A stretch of 9,499 nucleotides of DNA from Chryseobacterium sp. (GCA_003852805.1 RDDY01000085.1:1-9499); one strand, 5' to 3'; numbered from the stretch's first letter, positions 1 through 8,014 are shown. Translations and numbers: made by a program. Notes: generated by a model from the letters alone, not told the origin.

Positions 1-787
1 AATCTGTGGCAACCTCATAAACGCTGCGGAAGAATAGCACCAAGATCCCCAGTACCATAGGTACTTCTATCACAATGCGTCCGTTTTTCAGGCCGTGCCA
101 TGCACCCTTGTAGTACGGCTGCGCGCTGTAAAGCACCACGGGCAGTGAGAACAAAAATAAGATCCACCGGAAAAGCGGCTTGTAGGTATCCAGCCACACA
201 TCGTCGCCGCCCCAATGCTGCCAGTATTCGGGGAAGGTAAGAAACATTCCGTTGCCGAAAGCAAAACCTGCCACGGCCACACGGAGCAACAAGCCCCGAT
301 CGGTTCTTTCCTCTTTTTGGTCCGCCGTTTCCAAGCTGATTACGGGTCTGTAACCCAATCCGGTCAGGAAAGAGGCCAGCGCACTCAGCGGCAGTTCTTT
401 GTGGTTGAAAGAGATCTGTACCGTCTTGCGGGTGAAATTGACGGTGGAATATTTGATATTCGGATTCAGCGTCTGCAGGCTTTCCAAGAGCCATATGCAA
501 GAGCTGCAATGGATTACGGGTATTTTAAAGGTTACCAGGCTCAGGTCGCCTTCGGAGAAATCGGTGATGCGTTCAAAGATTTCGGGCGTATCCAAATAAT
601 CAAAATGGTGGATGTCATCCGATGGGCGAACGCCCGCATTGCGGTTGAAGTTATAAAAGTCTGACAGTTGGTTGATATTCAGTATTTCATAAACCGATTT
701 ACAACCTTGACAGCAGAAGATTTTATTGTCAAAGGCAACTCTTTCCCTGTCAGTCGCCTGACCGCAATGGAAACAGTTTTCAGTCAT
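1..787 (-). CDS. ccoI: Copper-translocating P-type ATPase, CcoI-like (5' part; 3' end outside window)
   Basis: This is the first 262 codons of a membrane ATPase; the frame is open to the left edge, so the catalytic P- and N-domains are not visible. The start ATG is at 785-787. The N-terminus carries a cysteine cluster, CFHC at residues 5-8 and CCQGC at 25-29, typical of the putative metal-binding domain found before the HMA domain in CcoI/FixI-type ATPases. An HMA-like domain follows (about 84-150) with the copper motif HCSSC at 93-97. Three hydrophobic segments then lie at about 165-186, 205-222 and 239-260. In the family, CcoI moves copper across the inner membrane for assembly of cbb3 cytochrome oxidase. 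The divergent Crp/Fnr regulator fits that role. I expect ccoS and ccoNOP beyond the left edge, but this cannot be checked here. A more general Cu+-exporting ATPase is the alternative. Confidence 0.88.
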   Translation of the reverse strand, partial: MTENCFHCGQATDRERVAFDNKIFCCQGCKSVYEILNINQLSDFYNFNRNAGVRPSDDIHHFDYLDTPEIFERITDFSEGDLSLVTFKIPVIHCSSCIWLLESLQTLNPNIKYSTVNFTRKTVQISFNHKELPLSALASFLTGLGYRPVISLETADQKEERTDRGLLLRVAVAGFAFGNGMFLTFPEYWQHWGGDDVWLDTYKPLFRWILFLFSLPVVLYSAQPYYKGAWHGLKNGRIVIEVPMVLGILVLFFRSVYEVATD

Positions 788-807
788 CTTAGCTTTGGTT
801 TAACACG

Positions 808-815
808 CAAAATTA
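808..815 (-). promoter_or_regulatory. -7 element of the ccoI-like gene promoter
   Basis: Read on the minus strand, these bases are TAATTTTG, a perfect match to the Bacteroidota -7 consensus TAnnTTTG, 20 bp ahead of the ATPase start codon. No TTG or TTTG lies 17-23 bp further upstream, so the -33 element is missing or poor, as is common for promoters that need an activator. Confidence 0.55.
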
Positions 816-826
816 GCGAGAAACTT

Positions 827-857
827 TTTGGATTGCGGTTATATTAGGCTAAATTTG
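827..857 (+). promoter_or_regulatory. Bacteroidota-type promoter of the Crp/Fnr gene
   Basis: A -33 element TTTG (827-830) and a -7 element TAAATTTG (850-857) are separated by 19 bp, matching the Bacteroidota promoter consensus in sequence and spacing. The start codon of the regulator is 29 bp beyond the -7 element. The 5' leader is therefore short, and the predicted transcription start falls inside the adjacent palindrome. The transcript probably covers the regulator, panB and the two genes after it. Confidence 0.65.
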
Positions 858-858
858 T

Positions 859-872
859 CTGATAATTATCAT
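859..872. promoter_or_regulatory. FNR-box-like operator between ccoI and the Crp/Fnr gene
   Basis: The sequence CTGATAATTATCAT contains the 12-bp perfect palindrome TGATAATTATCA (860-871). It matches the Crp/Fnr-type core TGAT-N4-ATCA and 8 of the 10 defined bases of TTGAT-N4-ATCAA. It starts one base after the -7 element of the regulator gene, where a bound protein would block transcription. It is centred about 62 bp upstream of the predicted start of the divergent ATPase gene, near the classical -61.5 activator position. A shortened Fur-type site is an alternative because both share the GATAAT half. Function is inferred from sequence and position only. Confidence 0.55.
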
Positions 873-886
873 CTTACGGATAAGCA

Positions 887-1594
887 ATGACCAAACAGCA
901 GAGAATTGAAAATAACTTTCTCAAAGTTTTTAATGAAAAATCTTTCCGCGAGCATCTCAGCCCGGAAGACTTTGAAAAATACCTCTCGGCAAAGAAGGTT
1001 CTGACATACGCCAAGGGCCGAACCATCATAGAGGAAGGCTCACTGCCCAAGGGGGTTTACTTCATGGAAAAAGGAACCGCCAAGCTTTTCAAATCGGGCA
1101 TTTACAAAAAAGAACAAATACTGCGTTTTTACACAGAAGGCGATCTGATCGGTTACCGATCGATCTTGTGCGAAGAAGAATTCGGTGCCACAGCTCAAGC
1201 CATGACGGATGTGGAAGTTACTTTTCTGCCGGCCGATATCTTCAACCAATTGCTTGAAGCAGATTCGCGCTTGTCCTATGCCATGCTCCAGAAGATAGCT
1301 TACGAGCTTGGCGAGTCGTCCAATACGGTAACTTTCTTGGCACAGAAAACCGTACGCGAGCGCTTGGCTGAAATGCTCTTGCATCTGGAAACGAAATTGG
1401 GCACCGACCCCGAGGGCTTCATAAAAATATCACTCACGCGCGAGGAAATTGCCAACCTTATCGGTACCGCTACGGAAAGCGCCATTCGGTTGATCTCAGA
1501 GTTCAGGCACGATGATATCATTGCCGTTGACGGGCGCAACATCAAGATCCTCGATCACGACAAACTGAGGAAACTCGGCCACGTCCATCCCTAA
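887..1594 (+). CDS. Crp/Fnr-family transcriptional regulator, without FNR-type FeS cysteines
   Basis: This 235-residue protein has the standard Crp/Fnr layout: a cyclic-nucleotide-type sensor beta-barrel (about 25-125), a long dimerisation helix (about 126-160), and a winged helix-turn-helix with TREEIANLIG at 184-193 and recognition helix TESAIR at 196-201. E197 and R201 occupy the places of the DNA-contacting Glu and Arg of CRP and FNR. The residue between them is I200, where FNR has Ser and CRP has Gly. The only cysteine is C95, so there is no N-terminal cysteine cluster for an FNR-style 4Fe-4S centre and the signal it senses is unknown. It faces a CcoI-like gene across a shared control region with an FNR-like box, which suggests a role in low-oxygen or redox respiration. 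It heads a gene run with panB 15 bp downstream. Family assignment is firm; target and ligand are inferred or unknown. Confidence 0.93.
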   Translation: MTKQQRIENNFLKVFNEKSFREHLSPEDFEKYLSAKKVLTYAKGRTIIEEGSLPKGVYFMEKGTAKLFKSGIYKKEQILRFYTEGDLIGYRSILCEEEFGATAQAMTDVEVTFLPADIFNQLLEADSRLSYAMLQKIAYELGESSNTVTFLAQKTVRERLAEMLLHLETKLGTDPEGFIKISLTREEIANLIGTATESAIRLISEFRHDDIIAVDGRNIKILDHDKLRKLGHVHP

Positions 1595-1609
1595 CTTCCA
1601 AAGCATTCT

Positions 1610-2425
1610 ATGTCAGTACACAACGAACTCAAAAGAATAACGACCGAAACGCTGCGGAAAATGAAATTCGACAGCGAGAAAATATCCATGCTTACCGCCT
1701 ATGATTTTACCACAGCCAAAATGGTAGATGCGGGCGGGGTAGATGCCATCTTGGTAGGCGACTCGGCATCCAATGTGATGGCCGGACACGAGACCACCTT
1801 GCCCATTACGCTTGACCAAATGATCTACCACGCCCAGTGTGTAGTGCGCGGTGTAGAGCGCGCTTTGGTCATTGTAGATCTGCCGTTCGGTTCTTATCAG
1901 AGCGATCCGCAGAAGGCGCTGGATTCTGCCGTGCGAATTATGAAAGAATCCGGTGCGCACGCCATAAAATTGGAAGGCGGAGAAGAAATCCGCGATTCCA
2001 TTTTGCGCATTGTCAACGCCGGGATTCCCGTGATGGGGCACTTGGGACTGACGCCGCAGAGCATTTATCAATTCGGAACCTATAAAGTCCGTGCCAAGGA
2101 AGAAGCCGAGGCAGAGAAGCTGATTGCCGACGCTCGGCTGTTAGAAGAGCTGGGTTGTTTTGCGGTTGTGCTCGAAAAGATTCCGGCGGCGCTGGCAAAA
2201 CAAGTGACGGAAAGCATCGACATACCGACCATCGGTATCGGTGCGGGTCCCGATTGCGACGGGCAAGTGTTGGTTTTCCATGATATGGTGGGCATGAACA
2301 AAGGATTCTCGCCCAAGTTCCTCCGTCGATATTTGGAGCTTTACGACGAAATTACCGGTGCTGTGGCGCAATATGTGAACGACGTACGCGCGGCAGATTT
2401 CCCGAACCAAAAAGAAAGTTACTAA
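1610..2425 (+). CDS. panB: 3-methyl-2-oxobutanoate hydroxymethyltransferase (ketopantoate synthesis)
   Basis: PanB makes 2-dehydropantoate from 3-methyl-2-oxobutanoate and 5,10-methylenetetrahydrofolate, the first committed step toward pantothenate and coenzyme A, in the cytoplasm. The 271 residues match the usual family length and show its conserved blocks in order: LTAYD (28-32), VGDS (49-52) with metal-ligand D51, VDLPFGSY (89-96) with D90, IKLEGG (119-124) with K120 and E122, GHLGLTPQS (143-151), LEKIP (188-192) with the catalytic Glu E189, and TIGIGAG (207-213). No key residue is missing. The ATG lies 15 bp after the regulator stop codon, and the next gene begins right after this stop, so it is most likely expressed from the promoter upstream of the regulator. 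No panC or panD is nearby. Confidence 0.97.
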   Translation: MSVHNELKRITTETLRKMKFDSEKISMLTAYDFTTAKMVDAGGVDAILVGDSASNVMAGHETTLPITLDQMIYHAQCVVRGVERALVIVDLPFGSYQSDPQKALDSAVRIMKESGAHAIKLEGGEEIRDSILRIVNAGIPVMGHLGLTPQSIYQFGTYKVRAKEEAEAEKLIADARLLEELGCFAVVLEKIPAALAKQVTESIDIPTIGIGAGPDCDGQVLVFHDMVGMNKGFSPKFLRRYLELYDEITGAVAQYVNDVRAADFPNQKESY

Positions 2426-2749
2426 ATGAGAGATACGCGTGTTTTGCAGGGGATTCTGTCAATTGCGGCACTTATCTGCATCTTGATCGGTTGGTTGCAG
2501 CCTTTTTCTCCTGAGATGAACTACCTTATCGGCAGTCAATTGTTTTATGTATTGCTGGGTTTCAGCTTCATATTGCAGGCGCCGTTTCTTAAAAGCCGCA
2601 AGTTCACCTACGGAATGTATGCCGCTGCGGCTGCCTGCATCATCGGTGCTTTTATTCCGCCCGCTTCTCCGGCAGTCGCCGTCAAAACCTTGGGGCTGCT
2701 CGTGGGTGTGATTCTTTCCTTTGTCGGCCGTCGACCTATGCCGCGGTAA
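2426..2749 (+). CDS. Small integral membrane protein, four TM segments, unknown function
   Basis: The 107 residues are almost wholly hydrophobic, with four likely membrane helices at about 6-26, 33-54, 60-80 and 83-101, and a short basic C-terminus (GRRPMPR). Both termini are then predicted on the same side, probably cytoplasmic by the positive-inside rule. I do not recognise a named domain or any catalytic motif. The ATG directly follows the TAA of panB with no gap, and the next gene starts 2 bp after its stop, so it is probably translated by coupling with its neighbours. The tight packing supports a real gene, but linkage to panB and the pseudouridine synthase does not point to a clear job. 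Confidence 0.8.
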   Translation: MRDTRVLQGILSIAALICILIGWLQPFSPEMNYLIGSQLFYVLLGFSFILQAPFLKSRKFTYGMYAAAAACIIGAFIPPASPAVAVKTLGLLVGVILSFVGRRPMPR

Positions 2750-2751
2750 TT

Positions 2752-3432
2752 ATGAATGCCGACCAAATTGTTTACGAGGACAATCATCTTCTGGTCGTCA
2801 ACAAAAAGTGCGGCCAACTGGTGCAAGGCGACAAAACCGGAGACGAATCTTTGCTCGACGGTATAAAGGCTTTCATCAAAGAACGAGACCGTAAACCGGG
2901 AAATGTTTTCTTGGGCTTGGTTCACCGTATCGACAGGCCCACTTCGGGCTTGGTTATTTACGCCAAGACATCCAAAGCGTTGTCTCGCCTTACCCAAATG
3001 GTGAAGAACCGAGAAATCAGGAAAACTTACTGGGCTTTGGTTCCAAAAGAGGATATCCCGCAGACAGGACGACTTGTTCATTACCTGAAGAAGAATGAAA
3101 AGACCAACAAAGCGATTGTTTTCCCTCGGCCGACCGACGGCGCCAAAGAAGCGAAACTGTCTTACGGGGTGATCAAAACATTGGAGAATTACCAACTTTT
3201 GGAAGTGGATTTGGAAACCGGCAGACACCACCAGATACGGGCGCAGCTGTCCAAGATAGGCGTGCCGATAAAAGGCGACTTGAAATACGGCGCGCCGCGT
3301 TCCAATCCTGACGGCGGCATCAGCCTCCACGCTCGCAGGTTGGAATTCATTCATCCCGTAACCAAAGAAACCATAAAAATAACCGCGCCGGTTCCTAAGA
3401 ACGACGCGGTTTGGAAAGCTGCGGAAGCTTAA
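2752..3432 (+). CDS. RluA-family pseudouridine synthase, catalytic domain only
   Basis: The enzyme isomerises uridine to pseudouridine in rRNA or tRNA. In 226 residues it shows the family signature HRIDRPTSGL (59-67 region), with catalytic Asp D61, then ETGRHHQIRAQL (155-166) and LHARRLEFIHP (192-202). It lacks the N-terminal S4 RNA-binding domain of RluC and RluD, so it is the short form of the family; the exact RNA target cannot be read from sequence. The start ATG is 2 bp after the preceding stop codon. Its TAA (3430-3432) touches the stop codon of the convergent outer-membrane gene, leaving no room for a conventional terminator. Catalytic residues are intact and I regard it as functional. 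Confidence 0.94.
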   Translation: MNADQIVYEDNHLLVVNKKCGQLVQGDKTGDESLLDGIKAFIKERDRKPGNVFLGLVHRIDRPTSGLVIYAKTSKALSRLTQMVKNREIRKTYWALVPKEDIPQTGRLVHYLKKNEKTNKAIVFPRPTDGAKEAKLSYGVIKTLENYQLLEVDLETGRHHQIRAQLSKIGVPIKGDLKYGAPRSNPDGGISLHARRLEFIHPVTKETIKITAPVPKNDAVWKAAEA

Positions 3433-5571
3433 CTACTGCGGAGTCTGCGGCAGTCCTCCTGTATTGTTTTCCTGCTTCTGTTGGTTCAGCAGATTCGGAT
3501 CTTCTTTTGCCAACTTGTTTCTCGTCGGGATTTTATAGTTAACCGAGATGCCGAAGTTGCGCGAATCGAAATTGTTTGACAGATAAACATTCGGGGTAGA
3601 AGCCACCGAGCGGAAAGCCATATTCTGACCGTTGAAGATGTCATTGGCAAAAGCCGATACGGTCAGGCGATCTTTCATGAATTTCTTGGCCAGCGTAAGG
3701 TTTACCGTATTCCCGATGGGTTTCTCGGGAATAAAATAGTAGAAGTTTCCTTTGGGCTGCAGATAGAAATAGTTGGCGGTCAGGCGAATATCGGCAGGCA
3801 ATATAATCTGCGACATGATGTTGAACAGCCAAAAGCCTTTCGTGTCCAAGTCGGGAATCGAGTGTTTTTGGTAGCCCGCGTACAGATACACAAAGTTGAT
3901 TTTGTCGGGGTTGAAATTGAAATTCATGATTTCTTTCAACGGCTTGGTAAATACCATGAACGGTATCGGCAGCCCGACATTGAAGTTATGAATTTTCATC
4001 TCAGCAATATTCATCTGTCGGTTGCTGATGACATCTCCTTCGCGCGTGACAATCTGTGCCACCTGATTCTTCGCCACATTTACGTTGTAGCCGATGAACG
4101 CATAATCAAACAGCGACAGCTTCGCCTCATAATTGTCAAAGATGGTAGGCTGCAGGTCGGGGTTCCCCACCATGGTAGAGTTGGGGTTGGTGTAGGTGTT
4201 GTTGTTCGGGTTCAGCGCAGAGATACTCGGCAGGCTGATTTTCTTATTGTAGTTCAGCGCGAAATAAACCTGACGCATGAAGTTGTACTGCACGGTGGCG
4301 TTGGGGAAAAATTTAAATTTGTTGAACGGAATCAGTTCTTCCTGCTTCACCGCGCCGTCTTTAAAATATTTTGTGGTTCCGTAGATGTCGTAATCTTCTG
4401 CGCGCGTTCCCAGAATAAAATCAAACTTGTCCAATTTAGCCTGAAGTTCCAAATAGGTGGCTGCTGTCTGCCTGTTGTAATCCAAGTTGTTTGCAATCTG
4501 CTTGCTCGATGTTTCGAAGCCTTGGCGCTCATACAATCCCCCGAAGCTTATTTTGCCTTCGTCCAAGAGCTTTATCGGCTGAGAGTAATCGATGTTGAAG
4601 CGACTCACCTTCATGTCGGAGTCGTTCCGGAGTACATTGGCTCCCAACAGCAGATTCTCTTGGCTGAAATCACTGGTGGAATGTGTGAATGCAGCTTTCA
4701 TGTCCAACTTCTTGGCCGGGTCGCTGAAGCGTTTTTGATACGTCAATACCGCTTCGTCACGGTTGTTCAGATTATGGCCCAAGTCCTCGGTGTTGTAATG
4801 CGTGCCGAAAGCCAAACCTTCACTTTGCGTATAGCTATGGTTGTTGTTGCGGTACAGGTCGTAATTCAGCAACAATCGGTCGTTGGCGATGTCCACGGTT
4901 ACGGCGCCTTTCGCAAAGTAGCCGCGCGAAATACGGTCGGTGTTGGTGAAGGTCAAATCATCGATATTCGCGTCCTGAAAACCTTCGCGGTAGTTTTGAC
5001 CGCCGCTGAATTGCCAGCCGAACCATTTGTTGCGGGCGTTCAGGTTGATCGAGTTGTTCGTACGGCTTCGGAACTTGTCGTAATTGCTGAACGAATAGTT
5101 GCCTGAATAAGTGGCCGACAGGTAATTACGCGCATTCTTGGAAGTGATGATATTTAAAATAGCGCCGCCCGAAGTAGCCGGAAACTCCGCTCCGGGTTGG
5201 GTGATGACCTCTATCCGTTCTATCGAGTTGGCAGGCATTCCTTCGAGGAAAGAATTCAGTTCGTTCGAGCTGATGTTCAGCGGTCTTCCGTCCATGTAGA
5301 CGGCCAAGGGTTTTCCTTGATACATCATTCCGGCAATATCGGTTATCACCATTCCGGGCAGTTGTTTTATCCCTTCCAAGGCGCTGCCGGTGTTCAGCTG
5401 CGGCTGTTCGGAAAAATCGAAAATCGTGCGGTCCGCTTTCTGTTCCACCGCTTTTTTCCGTTTGGTAATGGTTACCTCGGATATTTCTTTCTCGCCGGCT
5501 TTCGGTGTTTGTTGCGCGTGGGCTACCATTCCTGCCGCCGCCAGCAGTATAGACAATAGCTGTTTTTTCAT
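3433..5571 (-). CDS. TonB-family outer-membrane beta-barrel protein (plug + OMP_b-brl_3 type)
   Basis: A signal peptide is clear: MKK, a hydrophobic core to about residue 17, and likely cleavage after AHA at 17-19. A TonB-receptor plug domain follows at about 30-145, with LEGIKQLPGM (65-74), VYMDGRPL (91-98), SIERIEVITQPGAEFPA (116-132) and GGAILNIIT (135-143). The rest, to about 685, is beta-barrel-like, with alternating aromatic strands and a GNPDLQPT motif typical of these barrels. The mature protein enters the plug almost at once, without the carboxypeptidase-regulatory-like domain many Bacteroidota relatives have. It ends in a roughly 25-residue polar, Gln/Asn-rich tail after the last strand (GISVNYKIP), rather than in an aromatic residue. 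The substrate is unknown; there is no SusD or siderophore gene beside it. It lies downstream of aconitase but is separated by a terminator, so it probably has its own promoter, which I could not place with confidence. Confidence 0.9.
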   Translation of the reverse strand: MKKQLLSILLAAAGMVAHAQQTPKAGEKEISEVTITKRKKAVEQKADRTIFDFSEQPQLNTGSALEGIKQLPGMVITDIAGMMYQGKPLAVYMDGRPLNISSNELNSFLEGMPANSIERIEVITQPGAEFPATSGGAILNIITSKNARNYLSATYSGNYSFSNYDKFRSRTNNSINLNARNKWFGWQFSGGQNYREGFQDANIDDLTFTNTDRISRGYFAKGAVTVDIANDRLLLNYDLYRNNNHSYTQSEGLAFGTHYNTEDLGHNLNNRDEAVLTYQKRFSDPAKKLDMKAAFTHSTSDFSQENLLLGANVLRNDSDMKVSRFNIDYSQPIKLLDEGKISFGGLYERQGFETSSKQIANNLDYNRQTAATYLELQAKLDKFDFILGTRAEDYDIYGTTKYFKDGAVKQEELIPFNKFKFFPNATVQYNFMRQVYFALNYNKKISLPSISALNPNNNTYTNPNSTMVGNPDLQPTIFDNYEAKLSLFDYAFIGYNVNVAKNQVAQIVTREGDVISNRQMNIAEMKIHNFNVGLPIPFMVFTKPLKEIMNFNFNPDKINFVYLYAGYQKHSIPDLDTKGFWLFNIMSQIILPADIRLTANYFYLQPKGNFYYFIPEKPIGNTVNLTLAKKFMKDRLTVSAFANDIFNGQNMAFRSVASTPNVYLSNNFDSRNFGISVNYKIPTRNKLAKEDPNLLNQQKQENNTGGLPQTPQ

Positions 5572-5641
5572 TCTTTACATTGCTTCACAGGTAAGACAAT
5601 GAAGTGTGCCGAATGTTACATCCGTTATGATTATTTAACAC

Positions 5642-5671
5642 AAAAAAAGCCCCACCGTTAAGTGAGGCTTT
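5642..5671 (-). terminator. Intrinsic terminator of the aconitase gene
   Basis: On the minus strand the RNA would fold as a 10-bp stem, AAAGCCTCAC pairing with GTGGGGCTTT with one G-U pair. The loop is six bases (TTAACG) and a run of seven T follows. It begins 18 bp after the aconitase stop codon. The U tract is only on this strand, so the orientation is clear. Confidence 0.88.
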
Positions 5672-5689
5672 CGTAGTATAAGGCAAAGT

Positions 5690-7960
5690 TTAGTTGCTCT
5701 TTTCCTGAAGCTTGATAAGGTTGAGCGCAGAGCCCGCCTTGAACCAAGCAATCTGTCCGGCGTTGTATGTATGGTTTGCCTTGATTACATCTTTGCTGCC
5801 GTCTACATGTACCACTTCGATGGTGATCTGCTGGCCCGGAGCGAACCGGTCGAGATCCAAGAAGTTGAATGTATCGTCCTCTTGGATTTTGTCATAGTCG
5901 GCTTCGTCTGCAAAAGTCAGTGCCAGCATACCTTGTTTCTTGAGGTTGGTCTCGTGGATACGAGCGAAAGACTTCACCAAAACCGCAAGTACGCCCAAGT
6001 GGCGCGGCTGCATGGCGGCATGCTCTCTGGAAGAACCCTCGCCGTAGTTGTTGTCGCCCACCACAATGGTCTTCACGCCGGCCGCTTTATAAGCTCTTGC
6101 AGAGGCCGGAACTTCCATGTATTCACCTGTGATCTCGTTTTTCACATGGTTGGTTTCCATATTGAAAGCGTTTACCGCACCGATAAGGGTGTTGTTGGAA
6201 ATGTTGTCCAAGTGACCGCGGTATCTGAGCCAAGGGCCTGCCATGGAGATGTGGTCTGTGGTACATTTGCCGTACGCTTTGATCAGGAGCTTTACGCCCG
6301 TAGGATTGGTTCCGTCCCAAGCCGGGAAAGTCTCCAACAGTTCCAAACGGTCCGATGTCGGCGATACGATAACTTCAACATTGCTGCCGTCAATTGCCGG
6401 AGCCACATAGCCCGGATCATCAACATCGAAGCCTTTGGTCGGCAGGTCTTCGCCCGTAGGTTCGTCCAGCATAACCTCTTCACCGTTGCGGTTGATCAGT
6501 TTGTCCTTTCTCGGGTCGAAAGTCAAATCTCCGGCAATGGCCAGCGCCGTTACCAGTTCGGGGGAACCGACAAAAGCGTAAGTGTTCGGGTTGCCATCTG
6601 CACGCTTGGAGAAGTTACGGTTGAACGAGTGGACAATGGTGTTGATCTCTTGTTTCTCGGCACCTTCACGCGCCCATTGACCGATGCACGGTCCGCAAGC
6701 GTTCGCAAACACGCGCCCGCCGATCTGCTCGAACGTATCGATGAAGCCGTCACGCTCAACGGTGAATCGCACCTGCTCAGATCCCGGGGTAATGGTATAT
6801 TCGGCTTTCACTTCCAAGTTTTTATCGCTTGCCTGTTTGGCTACCGATGCCGCTCTGGAGATATCTTCGTAAGAAGAGTTGGTGCAAGAACCGATCAAGC
6901 CGACTTCAATCTTGGTAGGCCACTCGTTTTTCACGGCGGTCTCTCTCATCTTGGAAATCGGCGTTGCCAAATCCGGCGTAAACGGTCCGTTCAGATAAGG
7001 CTCCAATTCATCCAGGTTGATCTCGATTACTTGGTCGTAATAGTTTTCAGGATTTTCGTAAACTTCTTTATCGGCACGCAGTTCATGCTTGACGGCTTCT
7101 GCCGCTTCCACAACATCGGCACGGCCGGTTGCGCGCAGGTACTTCGCCATGTTCTCGTCGTAGGCAAAGATCGAAGTGGTTGCGCCCACCTCGGCGCCCA
7201 TGTTGCAGATGGTGCCTTTACCTGTACAAGACAGAGATTCTGCACCTTCGCCAAAGTATTCTACAATGGCTCCCGTTCCGCCTTTTACGGTAAGGATTCC
7301 CGCCACTTTCAGAATGATGTCTTTCGGTGCGCACCAGCCGCTGAGTTTGCCCGTAAGCTTGACGCCGATCATTTTCGGGAACTTCAATTCCCACGGCATG
7401 CCCGCCATCACGTCTACCGCATCTGCGCCGCCGACGCCGATGGCTACCATACCCAGACCGCCCGCATTGGGTGTGTGAGAGTCGGTACCGATCATCATTC
7501 CGCCCGGGAAAGCGTAGTTCTCCAACACCACTTGGTGAATGATCCCTGCGCCGGGTTTCCAGAAACCGATGCCGTATTTGTTGGAAACCGATTGCAAGAA
7601 TTGATATACTTCATTGTTCTTGTTCTCTGCTTCCTGAAGGTCTTTGTCTGCGCCCACTCGGGCCTGAATCAGGTGGTCTGCGTGCACTGTGGACGGAACG
7701 GCCACTTTGGTTTTGCCCGCCTGCATGAATTGCAGCAGTGCCATCTGTGCGGTGGCATCCTGCATGGCTACGCGGTCCGGAGCAAAGTCTACGTAAGATT
7801 CGCCGCGCTTGAAAGATTCGCGCTCTTGGCTGTGGGCCAAGTGTGCACAGAGAATTTTCTCGGAGTAGGTCAACGGCCTGCCCATAAACTCTCTTGCGGT
7901 GTTCACTCTCCTTTCAAAGTCAGAGTAAACATTTTTAATCATATCCAGATCAAATGTCAT
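5690..7960 (-). CDS. acn: Aconitate hydratase, mitochondrial type
   Basis: This TCA-cycle enzyme interconverts citrate and isocitrate through cis-aconitate in the cytoplasm using a 4Fe-4S cluster. The 756 residues fit the mitochondrial-type aconitase, not the longer E. coli AcnA or AcnB. Visible motifs are VHADH (92-96), [12 protein letters not shown] (159-170), [10 protein letters not shown] (357-366) with cluster ligand C359, ACGPCIGQW (421-429) with ligands C422 and C425, [11 protein letters not shown] (446-456), and [10 protein letters not shown] (639-648) containing the active-site Ser and Arg. All three cluster cysteines are spaced as in the mitochondrial enzyme. The C-terminal swivel domain (about 555-756) is complete. 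The start ATG at 7958-7960 is preceded by a good -7 element and there is no targeting peptide. It appears to be transcribed alone, given the terminator directly behind it. Confidence 0.97.
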   Translation of the reverse strand: MTFDLDMIKNVYSDFERRVNTAREFMGRPLTYSEKILCAHLAHSQERESFKRGESYVDFAPDRVAMQDATAQMALLQFMQAGKTKVAVPSTVHADHLIQARVGADKDLQEAENKNNEVYQFLQSVSNKYGIGFWKPGAGIIHQVVLENYAFPGGMMIGTDSHTPNAGGLGMVAIGVGGADAVDVMAGMPWELKFPKMIGVKLTGKLSGWCAPKDIILKVAGILTVKGGTGAIVEYFGEGAESLSCTGKGTICNMGAEVGATTSIFAYDENMAKYLRATGRADVVEAAEAVKHELRADKEVYENPENYYDQVIEINLDELEPYLNGPFTPDLATPISKMRETAVKNEWPTKIEVGLIGSCTNSSYEDISRAASVAKQASDKNLEVKAEYTITPGSEQVRFTVERDGFIDTFEQIGGRVFANACGPCIGQWAREGAEKQEINTIVHSFNRNFSKRADGNPNTYAFVGSPELVTALAIAGDLTFDPRKDKLINRNGEEVMLDEPTGEDLPTKGFDVDDPGYVAPAIDGSNVEVIVSPTSDRLELLETFPAWDGTNPTGVKLLIKAYGKCTTDHISMAGPWLRYRGHLDNISNNTLIGAVNAFNMETNHVKNEITGEYMEVPASARAYKAAGVKTIVVGDNNYGEGSSREHAAMQPRHLGVLAVLVKSFARIHETNLKKQGMLALTFADEADYDKIQEDDTFNFLDLDRFAPGQQITIEVVHVDGSKDVIKANHTYNAGQIAWFKAGSALNLIKLQEKSN

Positions 7961-7997
7961 AGTAAAGATTTTATCTGAGGTTGCAAGTAATAAACGT

Positions 7998-8005
7998 CAA
8001 ATTTA
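7998..8005 (-). promoter_or_regulatory. -7 element of the aconitase promoter
   Basis: The minus strand reads TAAATTTG here, a perfect match to TAnnTTTG, 37 bp before the aconitase ATG. The identical octamer serves the Crp/Fnr gene. I find no TTG-type -33 element at the expected distance; that place is taken by a GC-rich inverted repeat. Confidence 0.55.
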
Positions 8006-8014
8006 AGAAATTTC

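Noticed and set aside
15..509. A 164-codon minus-strand frame inside the left-edge gene.
   Set aside because: It is a shifted frame of the copper ATPase, whose own frame is open from 787 to the edge and carries clear cysteine motifs and membrane helices.
860..871. The palindrome TGATAATTATCA read as a Fur box.
   Set aside because: It shares the GATAAT half-site but lacks the central bases of the longer Fur 7-1-7 consensus; with a Crp/Fnr gene adjacent, a TGAT-N4-ATCA site is the simpler reading.
2608..3354. A 248-codon minus-strand frame opposite the membrane protein and pseudouridine synthase.
   Set aside because: It spans two well-supported plus-strand genes, is in register with the synthase codons, and shows no domain or promoter.
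3416..3430. Hairpin AAGCT-GCGGA-AGCTT at the end of the pseudouridine synthase gene, as a possible terminator.
   Set aside because: The stem is only 5 bp, lies within the coding end, and has no T-run after it on either strand.
3862..5106. A 414-codon open frame on the plus strand opposite the outer-membrane protein gene.
   Set aside because: Same codon-register effect; the product is low-complexity Val/Gln/Arg-rich with no domain, while the minus-strand product has a signal peptide, plug and barrel.
5572..5641. A promoter for the outer-membrane protein gene (minus-strand TAACATTC or TACCTGTG as a -7 element).
   Set aside because: Each departs from TAnnTTTG and no -33 element is well spaced, so I cannot choose one; a promoter is expected here because a terminator precedes it.
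5771..7978. A 735-codon open frame on the plus strand opposite aconitase.
   Set aside because: It is in exact codon register with aconitase, so its stops would need TTA, CTA or TCA codons in the sense gene, which this genome seems to avoid. The translation has no recognisable domain and is rich in Cys, His, Arg and Val, as expected of an antisense shadow.
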